Shown piece by piece: positions 1 through 12,869 of a stretch of DNA of 64,000 bases (the first letter of the stretch is position 1; every line of letters begins with the position of its first letter). The translations under genes were made by a program, and so were the position numbers. The notes under the pieces were generated by a model, which was not told the DNA's origin, made no database searches, and worked only from the letters and a program-made list of their open reading frames with translations. Source of the DNA: Nereocystis luetkeana (lineage: Eukaryota; Sar; Phaeophyceae; Laminariales; Laminariaceae); NCBI GenBank assembly GCA_031213475.1, contig JARUPZ010000005.1:13305336-13369335 (forward strand), given 5' to 3'.

Positions 1-142
1 AGAGAGAGAAGAAGATGTGCGAAGATAATGAATGGGATGCAAAAAAAAAAAAAAAAAAAAAAAATGGTGCGGTTCAGGAGCCCTCCGACTCCTGGAAAAA
101 GCAAAGCTGGTGAACGACAAAAAACAGCAGCGTGCGTCTCAC

Positions 143-844
143 CTCGTGGGCGCGATGGAGGGAGCTCGCGGTAACGGTGTCGAACGGGACGTTGCGCACA
201 AACTGTCCGAGACCTGCGGCCTGCGATAGTCCAGCGGCATTCAAGTGCGCGTTCACCCCTCGCCCTTGCAGCTTCCCCGCCGCGTTCATGTCCGTCTGCC
301 CGTGTCGCACCAGGAACAGCAGCTGCGAGGTCGTGGTGGCTCGGGCGTGCCCGTTCAACGGCACCCCGGCGGAGGCTTTAGAGCGACCCTTTGCTTCAGC
401 TTGCGATGAGATCGGGCCGTGATTATCGCCGAGTTTGTTGATGTCGGTGCTGCTGCTGTTGTTGTTGTTGATGTTGCTGGTGAGGAACGACTTCGAGGTA
501 TCGCTGTTGGTGTCACCGTTGACGCAGCTGGACGGGGTGGCGTCGGGAGAAGGAGCCCATCGCTTCGCAAAGCTGGGGTGGAGGGTCTCGAACGTGGCAT
601 CGAAGCTTGTCGCGGAGTTCGCAGCGGCGCTATCTTTGGTCACCGGGGGAAACCAGCGATAGAGGGCCTCGTCCGCTTCGTTCGCCGTCGGTACTACCGG
701 GAGCTTCTCCGGCTTGCGCTTCTCCATGATGATCACAGGGATCTGAGGGGTCAAAACAACACGCGCGCCGCGGCGGTGGTTGGGGTAGGAGGCTTCCAAC
801 CTCTTCGTCTTCACGGACCGCAACGCTCGCATCGTTGATGTCAT
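143..844 (-). CDS. Histidine phosphatase / phosphoglycerate mutase family protein, 5' exon (partial)
   Basis: The first 234 codons are visible, read leftwards from the ATG at 844. A long low-complexity N-terminal region (about residues 40-165, rich in Ser, Asn and Asp) precedes the family's phospho-acceptor motif LVRHGQT at residues 178-184, with His181 as the expected catalytic histidine. It is followed by GKLQGRG and the SSLHRAHE segment, equivalent to the SSxxRAxxT region of the family. The exon ends in phase 0 at a donor GAG|GTGAGA (intron from 142 downwards); further ORF codons past this point are intron. The remaining domain lies off the left edge. An in-frame Met at residue 40 is an alternative start. 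In this superfamily substrates range from phosphoglycerates to fructose-2,6-bisphosphate and phosphoproteins, so the specific reaction cannot be assigned. It lies head-to-head with the SHMT gene. Confidence 0.85.
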
Positions 845-1907
845 GGTATCACGGTTGTCAGTTTTGCTGTTACGAGTAGCTCGTTCTTGTGCTGTGAGCG
901 GGCAAAGGGTGTGTTGTGTGTCGGGGGGGGGGGGCGGGGGTAAAACTTGTTGCGGGCGACGTCATCTGGCTGGCCAATTGCCCGTCTCCAAATTTGCGTA
1001 CGAGGGTTGAATCCACGAGCTGTCCGATCGAAACTATCGACAGCAGGCTGGCGGATAGGCCTGGATTGGCCAACCACTAACCATCCTTGGTGGGGGCATA
1101 CGAGCCGACACAGAGCAAAATGTGGATTGCGAATTCTACAGCACTTCAACAATGACAAAACATGATGCGAGTTCTCCTGAGCCCTGGACCAACTGAACTT
1201 GGCTGGGTTTCCGGCGAAAAGCAGACTTCAGCCGCGTACGATTACAACACAAGTCTAGCATGACTGACCGATCTGCATGGCTCTCTGTCGCGAAGGGACG
1301 AGAGAGTCCCTCACAATAGCGCTCGTCTCAATCTACTACTGACAGTCCGCCTACGGAATACCGATACTTTTACTTCTGACACACGTCTGACACACAGAAC
1401 AAAATGCTCGCGGAGCATTCGATCTGGCATGATGATAACCATAAGCGCCATATGTTCCCACCTCCGAATTTGTTTCCTCCGCGCTCATGATGGCACCACC
1501 AGACATGTGATGGAAGTGTGTTGCGATATGTCCGGTGTCTTTCGTGCTGAAGTCCCCTGCCCGACAGCAGCACAGCAGCAAGAAGGAGCAGAGTACGAGT
1601 CATCTCGCTTGGCGATTTGCAAGCCCAAAGCGAGTTTTTTGGGCCTTTCATTTTCAATTTTCATGTTTTTCTTCATTTCACATTTTCTTTTTTCACAGTC
1701 CCGCCAGGTCCCCCATCCCCGGATGAATCTGGACTCGCGGGGTTTCCACACCGCATTCCTATCCACAAAGCTGGTCCTGGGCCCCACAAGTACCGACGCC
1801 CTTCCATTGCTGTTGGTCTGCTGCACTGTAGCATTTGGTTGAGCGTCTGCGTCTCGTTCGTCTTACGCGTCCATTAACTCTCAACACTGGTGATATTCTA
1901 GAAAGCA
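845..1907. promoter_or_regulatory. Divergent intergenic region between phosphatase-family gene and SHMT
   Basis: This stretch separates the minus-strand ATG at 844 from the plus-strand ATG at 1908, so it should contain both 5' UTRs and both promoters. It holds a poly-G tract near 926-943 and a pyrimidine-rich stretch at 1620-1720. I see no convincing TATA box or other named element, and no recognisable coding exon. The regulatory role is inferred from gene geometry only. Confidence 0.45.
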
Positions 1908-4900
1908 ATGTCTACTACCGAGGTTCCTTCGACTCTGCCTGGCAACGTACCCCTTTCCGAGCACGACCCGGCCCTCTACGACCTCATCGAGAAGGAGAAG
2001 GTGTGAGGTTAGGCCCAGGCTACGTAATTCATTTGGGGCTTCCATAAACGCGGTGTGGACGTGATCCCAAGCCGTACCCTGTTAGCTACCCGTAACAAGA
2101 AAATGCCCGGCTACTGGGTAGGGCATTAGCGCTGCCCCGTGCCGTGGATTGCTTGGCTCGTGAGGCAGCTTTTTCGGGGTGGCTGGGTGGGTGCGTTCGT
2201 TTCGATTTCTGGATGATGCAATCAGGTGTCCTCTAAGGTAAGCCCCTAAGGCGCGCACGGCAGGCTACCGTCCCTTACTCTTGAGGTCGCAGCAGTCCGG
2301 TGCGCCGAGCTACCTCGGCTGGCATCGGATTCCTTGAACCGCCCCATCTGGATTCGGGCGGGTTCCTTCGCTCATGTTGTCGCTTCCGTTCGGCGGGGTC
2401 TTTAGTTGTGTGATGAGGGCGGCGTTGCAAACCACCGAAGGACGAGAGGAAGGATCTTGATGCTCGTGCGTGCGCGACCCATGCTTTGCGGCCTCTCTGA
2501 CTACATGCTGCCGTGGCATGGTATTAATAGTCACCTTGCGACCACGACCACGGGAGGTGTGATTCTGGCTTCGTATCTACAGGAGTACTCGTATTGTGGT
2601 GTTTCTGCTGTACAATGATTGAAACCCTGGTATTGTTTTGCGACCGGTAGGTGGAAAGCGCTATTAATATTGATAATACCAATAACCAAGAGCTCAATCA
2701 TGCGCGCTCCATTCCTGCGTGCTGTCTCATTGGTTGTTTCTTGTTTGGGTTTGTACATACTTGTTGCGCGGAATCACAGGCTCGCGCTCTGCCTGAGATA
2801 TATCGCAGCATAGCAGCACATGTGAATATTCCTGTTGTGTGGCCGGTGTCTGGCAGTTGTTGTGATGTCATGTATGATATGAGATATCTCCCTCTTGTCC
2901 TCTATTGTGTATACCAGTACCTGTGGTATGTGTTTCATTCAATTAGACACCCATACCTGGTATCGTGCTCGGCCGGGGTCATTGTACCACAGGTATCACG
3001 TCAGCACTACAGCAGTATGTCGTCTGGCCTCTGGTGTGCTGACGCATACCGCCGAACTCAGTACACAAGAGTACAACAACTGCTGTGGTACACACACCTG
3101 TACGTGGTTTTGCGGTGTGTGTTTGAGGTTTCGTTGACGAGGTTAAGGTCGGGCATTCCGATCGAACCAAGTAAATATCGACAGATTCTCCCAAATTGAC
3201 ACATGCAAGTCAATCCGTGTGTTTTGCAGACCCGCCAATGGTCTAGCTTGGAGCTCATCGCCAGCGAGAACTTCACTTCGAGGGCGGTGATGGACTGCTT
3301 GGGCTCCGCTCTCACCAACAAGGTAAAATGACGTAGACTACTCGTACGGCAGAACTAACAATGGTATACCTGGTATGCCGGTAGCGCAATCCATGTGGCC
3401 CTGTGAGCATACCGCACAGCAGAACGAGGTTTGCTTCTGCCGGGATAAAATCGTACGCTTGGCGGAACGTTTGTTGATGCAAAAAATCAAATGTTCGTGT
3501 TTCGCCTTGGGTCAGCACGTATATATGCGGTTGCTTTAAGTCGCACGCATCATGTCACATACTGGTGCGAATACACATTGACTACTCTGTCCCCTACCTA
3601 GACTTGATGCGGGGTGCTTCAATTTCCCAGGAGTTACAGCCATAACGTTTTTGTCTGCAGCACTTCGAAACGGTTACAAATCTATGCTGCCATGGTATCG
3701 CGCCAAGCCGCAGTCACACGCTCCGTTTCGCGTACATCAATGGAACGTTCAACACCCACCGTCGTTACCGGTCCCTCATAATCTCGCAAACCGCACCAGT
3801 ATTGGCCTCGTGCAAACAGTGTCCCTCTTAGTAGCACTTGGTATGTTCTTGTACGTACGACCGAGCCCGTCTAGCTCCCGCCAAACCTGAAAAGGGAAAG
3901 GTAGATGGTCAATGGTGGTTATTGGTTGGTGATTGATTATTGCGCCGCGGGTTTGAGCTCGCTAGGGACAAAATTGACCTCAGATAAGTCAAGGTGAGGA
4001 CAACCATAACAACGACGTACGGCTTTCCCTGTTCCGTCCTTCTTTATGCTGATGGTGTTGATTTTTCTGATGTCGATGCCGTCAGTACGCCGAGGGCCTG
4101 CCAGGAGCCCGCTATTACGGCGGAAACCAGGTGGTAGACCAGATCGAGAGCCTCTGCCAGTCTCGCGCGCTGGAGGCGTACGGATTGGACCCCGAGAAGT
4201 GGGGAATCAACGTGCAGCCTTACAGGTGAAGTATACCTGGTATTTCGCTACCCTGCATGTTGGCTGCTTCCCTGGGCGATTGAAACACGAAAAAATACCC
4301 TTGAAACGCGCTAACGTACCAAACCCCCTGTCCTGTTGCGCGATACCTACTGTATCAGCAGTACCTCTGCTACCGTTTTTATTGAAGCACGAAAGGTACG
4401 TGGTCTTCAAACATTATGAAAACATATACTCCTTGCGAGTACCGGTACGAACCTTTTAGGACTGCAGTCCCATTTTGGAGACTACCAGGTACAAGGTAAG
4501 TGACTACTAAAAGGGCTAGCCCCTCTGGGAGATATCGATCTAAACAATGATTTATATTTTTAGTGTTCTCAACTACGTGGTATCTAGGAGCTATAGAGCG
4601 GCGTGAGGGCCCAGAAGTATGGGCGCAGTGTCACCCTGTGCCCGTGCGCACAACGCTTTGCATTGTCACTATTAATAACTCGGACACCAATATATGTATA
4701 AAATATATGCCATGGTATATATATATTCCCAGAATCACGCAGTGGCCGTTGCTGTAGTCATCCTATTATATAGTCACCTTTTTATCGGCAATTTTCCCCT
4801 CTCGAATCCGAAGAGGGGCACTAACTACTGTAGCACATACCAGTACTCACTCATCTGTCATGTTTCGCGATAGCCTGTTTTCTTTAACACGAAAAACGCT

Positions 4901-7900
4901 CTTCTGTCATGCTTTGCGATATGTACCAACAAAGCCTCTGCGACGCGGATGGAACACGGCCATCGGTCACTTTGCGCGCGCGCCTCGCGCCTAAACCACC
5001 TGCATACGGAACACATGACCATTCTTGAAGAACTCGAACAATATCGCTGTACTTGTACAGCGTGTTTGGCATTGCAGTAATGGTCCCTCTTTAGTGCCGA
5101 TAGCATATGCGCTAGCCAACACTACCGGCACTGCAGCGGCAACCGGCACTATTTCGCTCACTACCGCGCTATTAATAATAAATCCCATCTGTGCCGAGCG
5201 ACTTCACCGGCACTATAGGCGCTCCACTCGTGATATACACTTATCATTTTGTCGACTATACCCACTGCTGTACCACTCTGTACCCAAATACGAAGACTTT
5301 TTGTATTTCATTTTAAGGTTCTGGACCGAGTGGTGTATTTCACCTGGTGTACCTGGTATTATGTAGGTAGCATGCGCGAAAGCAATCCTTCAGTTGGCTC
5401 CGCGCGACAGACGCTGATGGAGGGGGTTCGCTGCATGAGTTAGGCGTCAATCCTTTCGACTCGTGCGAGGTCCACGAGGCCTAATATTTGTATAATACTT
5501 ACGTCGTATGCATGTGGCGTCTTTGCGTTTCACGGCGATTCGAATAATTATCTTTATCTCGTGTTTTTATTCACGGCGGTGCTAGCCGTGTAAATTTTCG
5601 CGTGCTTTTGCCCACGACGGCAGTGGTGACTGCATACGAGCACGAGCACGAAGGACGTGGTATATAACTCGCGCGTGATTTTCGTCTCGATCACGATGGT
5701 TCTAAGAACAAGTCTGAGCATGGCATGCTTTTTTTGTCTCTTTCCCTTGCAACTTCCAGTGGCTCTCCCGCCAACTTCGCCGTGTACACGGGGCTGCTGA
5801 AGCCGCACGACCGCATCATGGGACTCGACCTCCCCTCCGGCGGCCACTTGACCCACGGCTTCTACACCTACTCCAAGAAGGAGGGCACCAGGAAGGCCGT
5901 GTCGGCGACGTCCGTGTACTTCGAATCGCTCCCCTACCGGTGAGTGAAGGTTTCTACAACGAATTGCAGGGGGCATTTGGGCTTCGGGAAACACTTGCCG
6001 CTCTGGCTATGCACGCATGAAAATATGGGTTTCCAATTGTCTAATTTGGCTCATGAAGGAGGGCGTTGGAATTTTCACGCTACCCTAACTTGCTGTATTT
6101 GACAGTTGCAACATCAGACGGGTTTGTGTTTCTTTTGAAGCGCTTTGCGGTGTTCTCCTGTATACATGTATTTATTGGCCTGTTTGAGCAAACATTTAGT
6201 AGTTTTCCACTGATCACATGGCACTCACTCCAGTGCTGATCTACGGGTTTCATATTATCAATACCCTAAAACGCAACTCGGTACACGAGCGATACATACG
6301 TTACTCCGAAGCCAATGAGCTTGAACACATCAACTTGCATAAAATATGCGAAAGCGTAAGATACTATTACGGGGGGCCACAGTTAACAGGACCAAATATT
6401 GTTAGTAAAAATGGTTAAATATATAGGTTTTTATATACACCATAGGTCCTGTTAACTAGGGTCCCCCGTAATACCTGGTACCTGGTACATGAAAGGCTTG
6501 CCATTAGCAACAAGCCACTGGTATTTGACCTCACGCTTTCCGTTCACTTTCTTTTGAAAGGGTCAACCCCGAGACCGGGATCATCGACTACGAGGACCTG
6601 GCCCGTTTGGCGGGGCTGTTCAAGCCGGCAATGCTGGTGTGCGGTGGGTCTGCGTACCCTCGGGAGTGGGACTACGCGAAGTTTAGGGAGATCGCCGACG
6701 CTAACGGTGCCCTTTTGCTCTGGTGAGTAAATAGTTGCTGTATTTTGTTGTTCATGTATGTTGATGTGTTGATGTTGATGTATGTTGATGTATGTATGAC
6801 TGTTTGTATGTTGATGTGACAACGCTCATGATGATGACGATGATGGTGACATTCTCGCTTTTCGTTCGATTAGCTCATTTCGCTAAATATTATAACCCGC
6901 GGTCAGTTTCGATTAAAGCACATGAGACACTTACCGACACATAAGTTCACTCCGACATGTCTTCACATTCCCTTGCGGGTTGAAACTCGTTCTAAGAGTA
7001 CGCTCGGGGATGTCACTATTGAGGGTAATCTAGCTTTAATCGCACCCCCGCGTTGTGATATCCGTCAATCACGATATGTTCGCCTCCCCCCCCTCCCGGG
7101 CGTGTTTCGGTATTGTGGTATCACGATTTCTCTCTCAGCGACATGGCCCACATCTCGGGCCTCGTTGTGACGAAGGAGGCTGCCAGCCCCTTCGACTATT
7201 GCGACGTCGTCACTACCACCACGCACAAGTCTCTCCGCGGCCCTCGCGCAGGACTCATCTTCTTCCAGAAAGTAAGCGCTTGAATAACCAGCAAGCGCTT
7301 CAAGCACTCGCGTTGACGATTGCGTAGGCACCTCCAACTCGTGTTGTGCGTTCCCGTGAAGTTCGCACTTGACATCTGCCCCCCCCCCTCCCTTGTGTTT
7401 TATCGCCGTGTCGATTGTCGGTGTGCACAGCATCTCTACATCTTGTGCGTGGTGTGATGATTCCTGTACGATTGGCGCGGCCGAATAATATCACGCTCGT
7501 TTATTTTTGTATCGGAAGGTTTTGTCGTTGGTTCGCTGCCCTTAGGGGGGGGGGGGGGGCGGGGGTGCATTGATTATCGTGAGCACATGCCGCACGAGTA
7601 GTATCTAATACTGTAATGGCAGGGGAAGTAAACTTGGGTGTATTTTGTACACATTGCACCAATCTGCTCAGGGCCCGTACCTAATAACTGCGGCTCGTAA
7701 GTATTTTCGCTCGTATTGAAATACGTTTTTTGTTGTTGCGTGGTTTTGGTCGGCGAGGAAATTCTCGATATTCGTTTGTTGGCGGGGAGATGATATCCCT
7801 TTCTTTTTTTGTTCAACCTTTTTATTGCCTTTGGCCCTTGCGATAATTTTACGCTACGCAGGACGAGCGTAACTTCCCCACGAAGATCAACAACGCGGTG

Positions 7901-10900
7901 TTCCCCGCGCTCCAGGGAGGCCCGCACGAGCACCAGATCGCCGGTGTTGCCACTCAGCTGCTCGAGAGCATGACGCCCGAGTTCAAGGACTACATCGTGC
8001 AGGCGCGTTCTTTTGTAATTCTCGATGGTTTTATACACACCCTGTCAGATTTTACTCCCCTCAAAACCGGGACGTCGTAGTTCGCGCGATCGAAGTATCC
8101 CACGCAGCCTGCAAAGAGGAATTTCGACAAAAATTATGGATTTCAACGCTGTCGTTTTTTCGTTTTACAATATAAATACACCCTTGGACAAATACGATTT
8201 CATGTGTTGATGACAGGAGTGGGCTCCAGCCAGGCCTTGACCCGTAGCCTCGGAACCAAGCCCCTGGTCATGCCCTATAGACTCTGAACCCTAAGAATAG
8301 TGGTGTATCCAACTTGATCTGTGAGTTGCTTTGACTGTATGTAGGCTGCTCTTCATAGGTGTTACAGTGAGTTGCGGCGGTGCCAACTATCCGACTGATT
8401 GAGTTTCCTTTGTTCATGGAAGGCTTCTCTGCTACGGGATGCAAATTTCTTCCTTGAGATCACTTGCTCAGAGAGGGAGAGGGGGCTGAAAGTTGTACTG
8501 CAACTCATGATGCATCGAAACACATCGCTATCGACGGTGCCGAAGGTCGTTGGCGTTTATTTTATCGTTAATTTCGCATGTAATATGACGCAGGATAGCG
8601 CCAGCCGACTAGTCAACTAGGGCTAGCTATTTACGGGGGACCATAGTAAATAGGACCTACGGTACACCCAAAAAACTATTTACCTATTTTTGCTAACAAT
8701 ATTTGGTCCTATTTACTATGGTCCCCCGTAATAGTGGACACGCTTCGCCAGCCCGCAACAAAACTAGTAGGTCGCCTGGCACAGAGCTGACGGGAATGAC
8801 ATTCATTTATTCTTCCTTGTCTCGTTTCGTGACTTCGTTCACCAGGCACCAGGTTATTGGTATGTATACATTCCAGTACAGACTAGGCCCTCGAACTTTC
8901 TCCTTTGTGGTTAATGTATTTTGCTCTCTGTGCTCGGCGCTGGACTCGACAGGTGAAGAAGAACGCCTCGGCATGTGCGGACCAGCTGGTGAAGAAGGGC
9001 TACACCATCTGCACCGGGGGCACCGAGAACCACCTCCTCCTCTGGTATGTCTTCATCCTTTATCTACCCTGTTGGCGTGTCGCGTTGACGGCTGCGGATA
9101 AAGAACTGATGCTTTCTTGCCCGCTGCGCGTCCGATTATGGCATGTTAACCGGCCGATCGTCATCGCAGATTTACTGATGCAGTTATGCTCATTGCACGT
9201 CCGATTATCTCGTTCTGGCCTCTCTCGGCAGCGAAAATACGTGATTAGCGAAATCCGTGGTGTGAAACATGTATGACTGGCTAGACGTTTTTCGGGGGGC
9301 TTGGTATCGGCGTGGATGGTTCGAGCGGAGTGGGAGAGTGTTCAGTGTGCACTGGTACGTAAGGGTTGGGTTCGGAGACGACGCCGAGTTCACTTCAGCT
9401 ATGTACGACGCACAGCGTCGAGCCAGCGTTGGCCTGACCCCCCCCCCCCCCCCCCTCTCTCCTCATTAATCGATATCACAGCTTAGTTTTTTTTCATTTT
9501 TTCAAGTACACGTACGCTTGGAGTAATATTTGCCCCTTCGAGTGGGGACGGTTTACATGCCAGAACAGTACCGGGTGGTTTGACTTGGGGTCAAAGTGTT
9601 CATAATTGTGTTTTGGCTTCGCGACCCCCTTGCTGCATGCGGCCGGAATGTCACACATGACTTTCGTCCGTTTTACTTTCTTTTACGGTTGATAATGTTT
9701 CATTTCAGTGATCAATTAGCGGGTTCTGTATCGGCCAAGGAGGCATGTTGTCACATTAACTCACATTACAATGCAGTCCGTGGTCGCAGGATAGGCTCCA
9801 ATAACTCTGGAGTGGAAGAAATGCCTCATGTAAAACAGAGGCAAAAACAAAAAACAAGCATACGCACTCCACCACTGCGGACACCAGGGAAGCAAAAAGG
9901 AGACTATTAATAGCAGACAAAAACCCAAGAAAGAAGATGACGCGAAGCAAAAAAACGAAACAAAACGAAAACAGAAGCAGATAGCAAAACGCAAAAAAAA
10001 GGCAAAACGGACCATACTAACATAGACACAAAGAGTACAAACGGGAATGAAAAAAAAATGAAAAAAGGGACAAAAAAGCGATAATCACGGGCGGGGGGAA
10101 AATAAAATACGAAAGGCAGGCACTGGAGCATACAGACACGCAAAGTTGCCCAGGTGGCACCATGATAGTTACTTGGGTCCCAAAGAAGGGAGTGCATCAT
10201 GACGATGATGGCCCTAACCAGGCTTCAGCCTGTTGGGCAGACCGCCTCCCCCCCCTCCCCCCCCCCATTCCCCCTCGCCCCCCTTTCGCCCCCCCCCCCC
10301 CTTCCCTGCCATTCGTGACGGGTCTGTGAGGGTGGTGACTAGCTAGTGAAATACCGGATTCTTTTTTCAACGTGTTGTGCGATGTGTGTCATGCTGTACT
10401 GGTTCCTTCTTCTAATATGTGCGATGTCGTTGTGCGGCAAGAATGTAATATGGCGTTTTTGTTTGTCCTTGACACAGGGACCTGCGCCCTCAAGCGCTGA
10501 CCGGGTCCAAGATGGAGAAGCTATGCGACAAGGTGCACATCACCCTCAACAAGAACGCCGTCCAGGTCAGCCCAAGAGCCCTTTGAAGCTGTCCGTTTGG
10601 AGTCGGTTGGCGTATCTGTGCTGCTGACCTACCCTGCTGCTGCTTGATGACGAGTTTGTGTCGTGCGCCGGCAGCTTCGAGTTGAACGCACAATGGGTCA
10701 ATCCTTCCTATTACTAATAATATACTGGATCTGTAAATATCGTCCGATTAGACACTTGGTCTTGTTCTGACTGCTGTATGAGTAGATATCCAATTAGGAG
10801 TTTAGTGTTCTTCCGACTGCTGTGAAAATCGTCCAATTCATAATTTTGTCTTACTCCCGACTACCGTAAAAATCGTTCAATTTGGAATTCAGCTTTAAAT

Positions 10901-12869
10901 TCCGACTGCTGTAACAATCGTGAGGTTAGGAATCTCAGGAGAGTGTCCGTGATTAGTTAGTGCATCTATGACTTGCTTATCCAGCCCCAGTAACGCTGCG
11001 GACGGTTGTTCCAATGCCCTTTGTTTCGTCACATAGGTTGCAGTATATACGAGCATAAGAGTACTCTACAACCGTTGTAAACCACTGCGGAAGATACGAC
11101 CATTATAAGGCGCGCCAGTTTTTTACTATATATGGATGGTGCAAATACCTTACTCCGTGTTATCTCCGTCGGGTCGTTGTCCGCTAATAACAGGGGGACA
11201 GGTCGGCCATGTCCCCGGGCGGCGTCCGCATCGGGTCACCCGCCCTGACCACGCGCGGAATGAAGGAGCCGGAATTCCGCCAGATCGCTGACTTCATGGT
11301 CCGCGCGGCCGAGCTAGGCATCAGCCTTCAACAGGCGTCTGGCAAGTTGCTGAAGGACTTCGTCATTGCCATGGAGGTGAGCGTCGTCCGTTGCTCAGAC
11401 TGCTTCAAAAAGGTTGTGCTCCCTTTTCTTTTTCACCATTTCAAGTATTATCCCACACCAATCCCAAGTAGGTTGGCTCCGCAGACGCGCGTGCAGGCAA
11501 TTCTAAAGGGGTAGAGTATGTTATTACAAGTGGAATGTTTGATTCTTGGTGTAGCTTGCACACCACTATTCACGCTTGTCCACAGCTGCTGGCATATATA
11601 GTCGAGTGAAATGGGAAACACCAGGTTGCATAGTGCCCCATGGAGGCCGTCCCCTCGTGTACACTGTGAACAGAAGGGTAGGCAGTCGACCTCGGGGAAT
11701 GTCCCACACGCCGGACAGACAGATAGTCTACAAATCATGTACAGATGAGTTGCATGATCTACATCTTTTGGGACAGATATATTCCGGATCTGTACCATCT
11801 ACGGTTGCTGATGTTGCAGGTGAGGGTCATACAATCTACCAGGTACTGTATAAGACATACTTTTCTGGGTTGGATATGTAGTAAACGTGTTTTTCGTGGC
11901 ACGTCAGAACGGCGGGTTATTATCTACTGTAGGCTATCTGCTGTAGATAGATAGATCAGATAGATCGTGATCTGTCGGACGTGCGAATTTGGTCATCAAA
12001 TCCCGGTCTTATTGGCTCGTGGTGTCTTCCGCTTGCGCTTTGCCACAACATCCCCCATGCACATCTGTCTTTGTCTGTTTGTTACGGGCTGCAGGGAGGC
12101 GGTGCTTTTCGCATGCGCTGTTAGCAATGGATTTTACCTTCCCCGGGGGTGCTCGTACACTTTAAACATGACACCCCACTACGCCGTGTATCCGTTTTCA
12201 AGACCCAGACAGGACGGGGGAGGAGTGTACTCATTCAATGATCATGCACGGCCGGAGTCGTATGACCGTGGACCCTCGCATCCGTACAATGCCGGGATGG
12301 AGCACGTCTGCGGGGGGGGGGGGGGGGGCATATTCTAAGATCAAGATTGAAGAAATTTAAAGCAAAATCTCTTGACGTAAATTCGTCCAGAAATCCCACC
12401 CCACTGCTTTGTATGTCCATGTTTAAACTTGTTTTGAATTGTGGTGTCGTTTTGTCTTTCGTCGTGCGCCCCTCCCTGCCCACGGGGTGGGTGTTTTTAG
12501 TGAATATAATGTTCAGATCTGGGTGTGCAAGAGATGGGAAAACGCGTCACCGCCTTTTGCTATGTTTAGATGTTTAGTTCAGATCGCGATATCAAGAGGG
12601 ACCTGCTGTTTTTTTCGCGTGTTTTTTTGTGATATTTTTCGTCTCGTCAACATTTGTTCTTTTTTTCAAATATCGTTCGTTCGTTTAGTTGTTCTGCTGT
12701 CCCATTATCCGCGTTTTAATCGTTTTCTGCGCCCTGCACAACGTTTTATTTGTGACAGGACAACGCCGACGTGAAGGCGCTGGGCGACGATGTCAAGGCC
12801 TTTGCTCGCCGGTGGCCCATGCCCGGCTTCGAGGTGTCGGAGCTCAAGTTCCTCGAGATGGACCACTAG
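1908..12869 (+). CDS. SHMT: Serine hydroxymethyltransferase, cytosolic type (11 exons, complete)
   Basis: This PLP enzyme interconverts serine plus tetrahydrofolate with glycine plus 5,10-methylene-tetrahydrofolate. Exons: 1908-2000, 3230-3322, 4086-4225, 5760-5939, 6561-6722, 7139-7271, 7862-8002, 8953-9044, 10478-10565, 11194-11376, 12759-12869. All phases agree and give 471 aa, the usual cytosolic length. Visible signatures are [29 protein letters not shown], the PLP-binding [10 protein letters not shown] with Schiff-base Lys253, [18 protein letters not shown], and [16 protein letters not shown] near residues 380-395. The N-terminus ([12 protein letters not shown]) has no obvious organelle-targeting character, so a cytosolic location is inferred. 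Intron 7 starts with GC rather than GT if the reading YIVQ|VKKNAS is kept; a GT donor six bases earlier would delete two conserved positions. Introns carry two MITE copies and a dispersed A-rich repeat. The start was chosen because exon 1 gives a normal-length N-terminus. Confidence 0.97.
6367..6471. mobile_element. MITE family A, copy 1 (SHMT intron 4)
   Basis: A 105-bp element has long terminal inverted repeats beginning TTACGGGGG and ending CCCCCGTAA, flanked by TA on both sides (6365-6366 and 6472-6473). The repeats extend through the GGCCACAGTTAACAGGACC region. The A/T-rich centre has no coding capacity. TA duplication with inverted ends fits non-autonomous Tc1/mariner-like elements. Confidence 0.88.
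8630..8731. mobile_element. MITE family A, copy 2 (SHMT intron 7)
   Basis: The inverted ends are the same as copy 1 (TTTACGGGGGACCATAG at the left, CTATGGTCCCCCGTAA at the right), with AATATTTGGTCC inside the right arm. The arms are nearly perfect. The left flank reads TA followed by one extra T; the right flank is TA. Confidence 0.87.
9751..9978. repeat. Dispersed A-rich repeat B, copy 1 (SHMT intron 8)
   Basis: About 190-230 bp beginning TCACATTAACTCACA recurs at 32648-32878 with over 85% identity by eye. Shared blocks include GCAGTCCGTGGTCGCAGGA, CTCCAATAACTCTGGAGTGG, CATACGCACTCCACCACTGC and the GGACACCAGGGAAGCAAAA region. The plus strand is very A-rich and continues so to about 10140. 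There are no inverted ends and no clear coding content. Confidence 0.8.
10241..10302. repeat. Poly-C-rich tract
   Basis: Cytosine runs broken by single T or G residues fill this stretch within SHMT intron 8. Similar homopolymer C or G tracts recur near 7545-7563, 9438-9457, 12311-12329, 31480-31506, 43945-43964, 49090-49106 and 49449-49466, all non-coding. Confidence 0.8.
12221..12330 (+). repeat. Poly-G-associated dispersed repeat C, copy 1 (SHMT intron 10)
   Basis: This segment matches 49121-49215 on the same strand: both read a GTACTC block, a CATGCA(C/T)GGCC block, then GTCGTATGACC, GACCCTCGCATCC and GCCGGGA(T/C)GGAG. A poly-G run follows here and precedes the second copy. Inverse-orientation partial copies lie at 27004-27050 and 43972-44035. 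Confidence 0.75.

Noticed and set aside
32-229. Short ORF starting with a poly-lysine run
   Set aside because: The lysines come from a poly-A tract and the ORF is antisense to the histidine-phosphatase exon.
2651-3199. 182-codon ORF in SHMT intron 1
   Set aside because: It is Tyr/Cys/His-rich without family features and lies between conserved SHMT exons 1 and 2.
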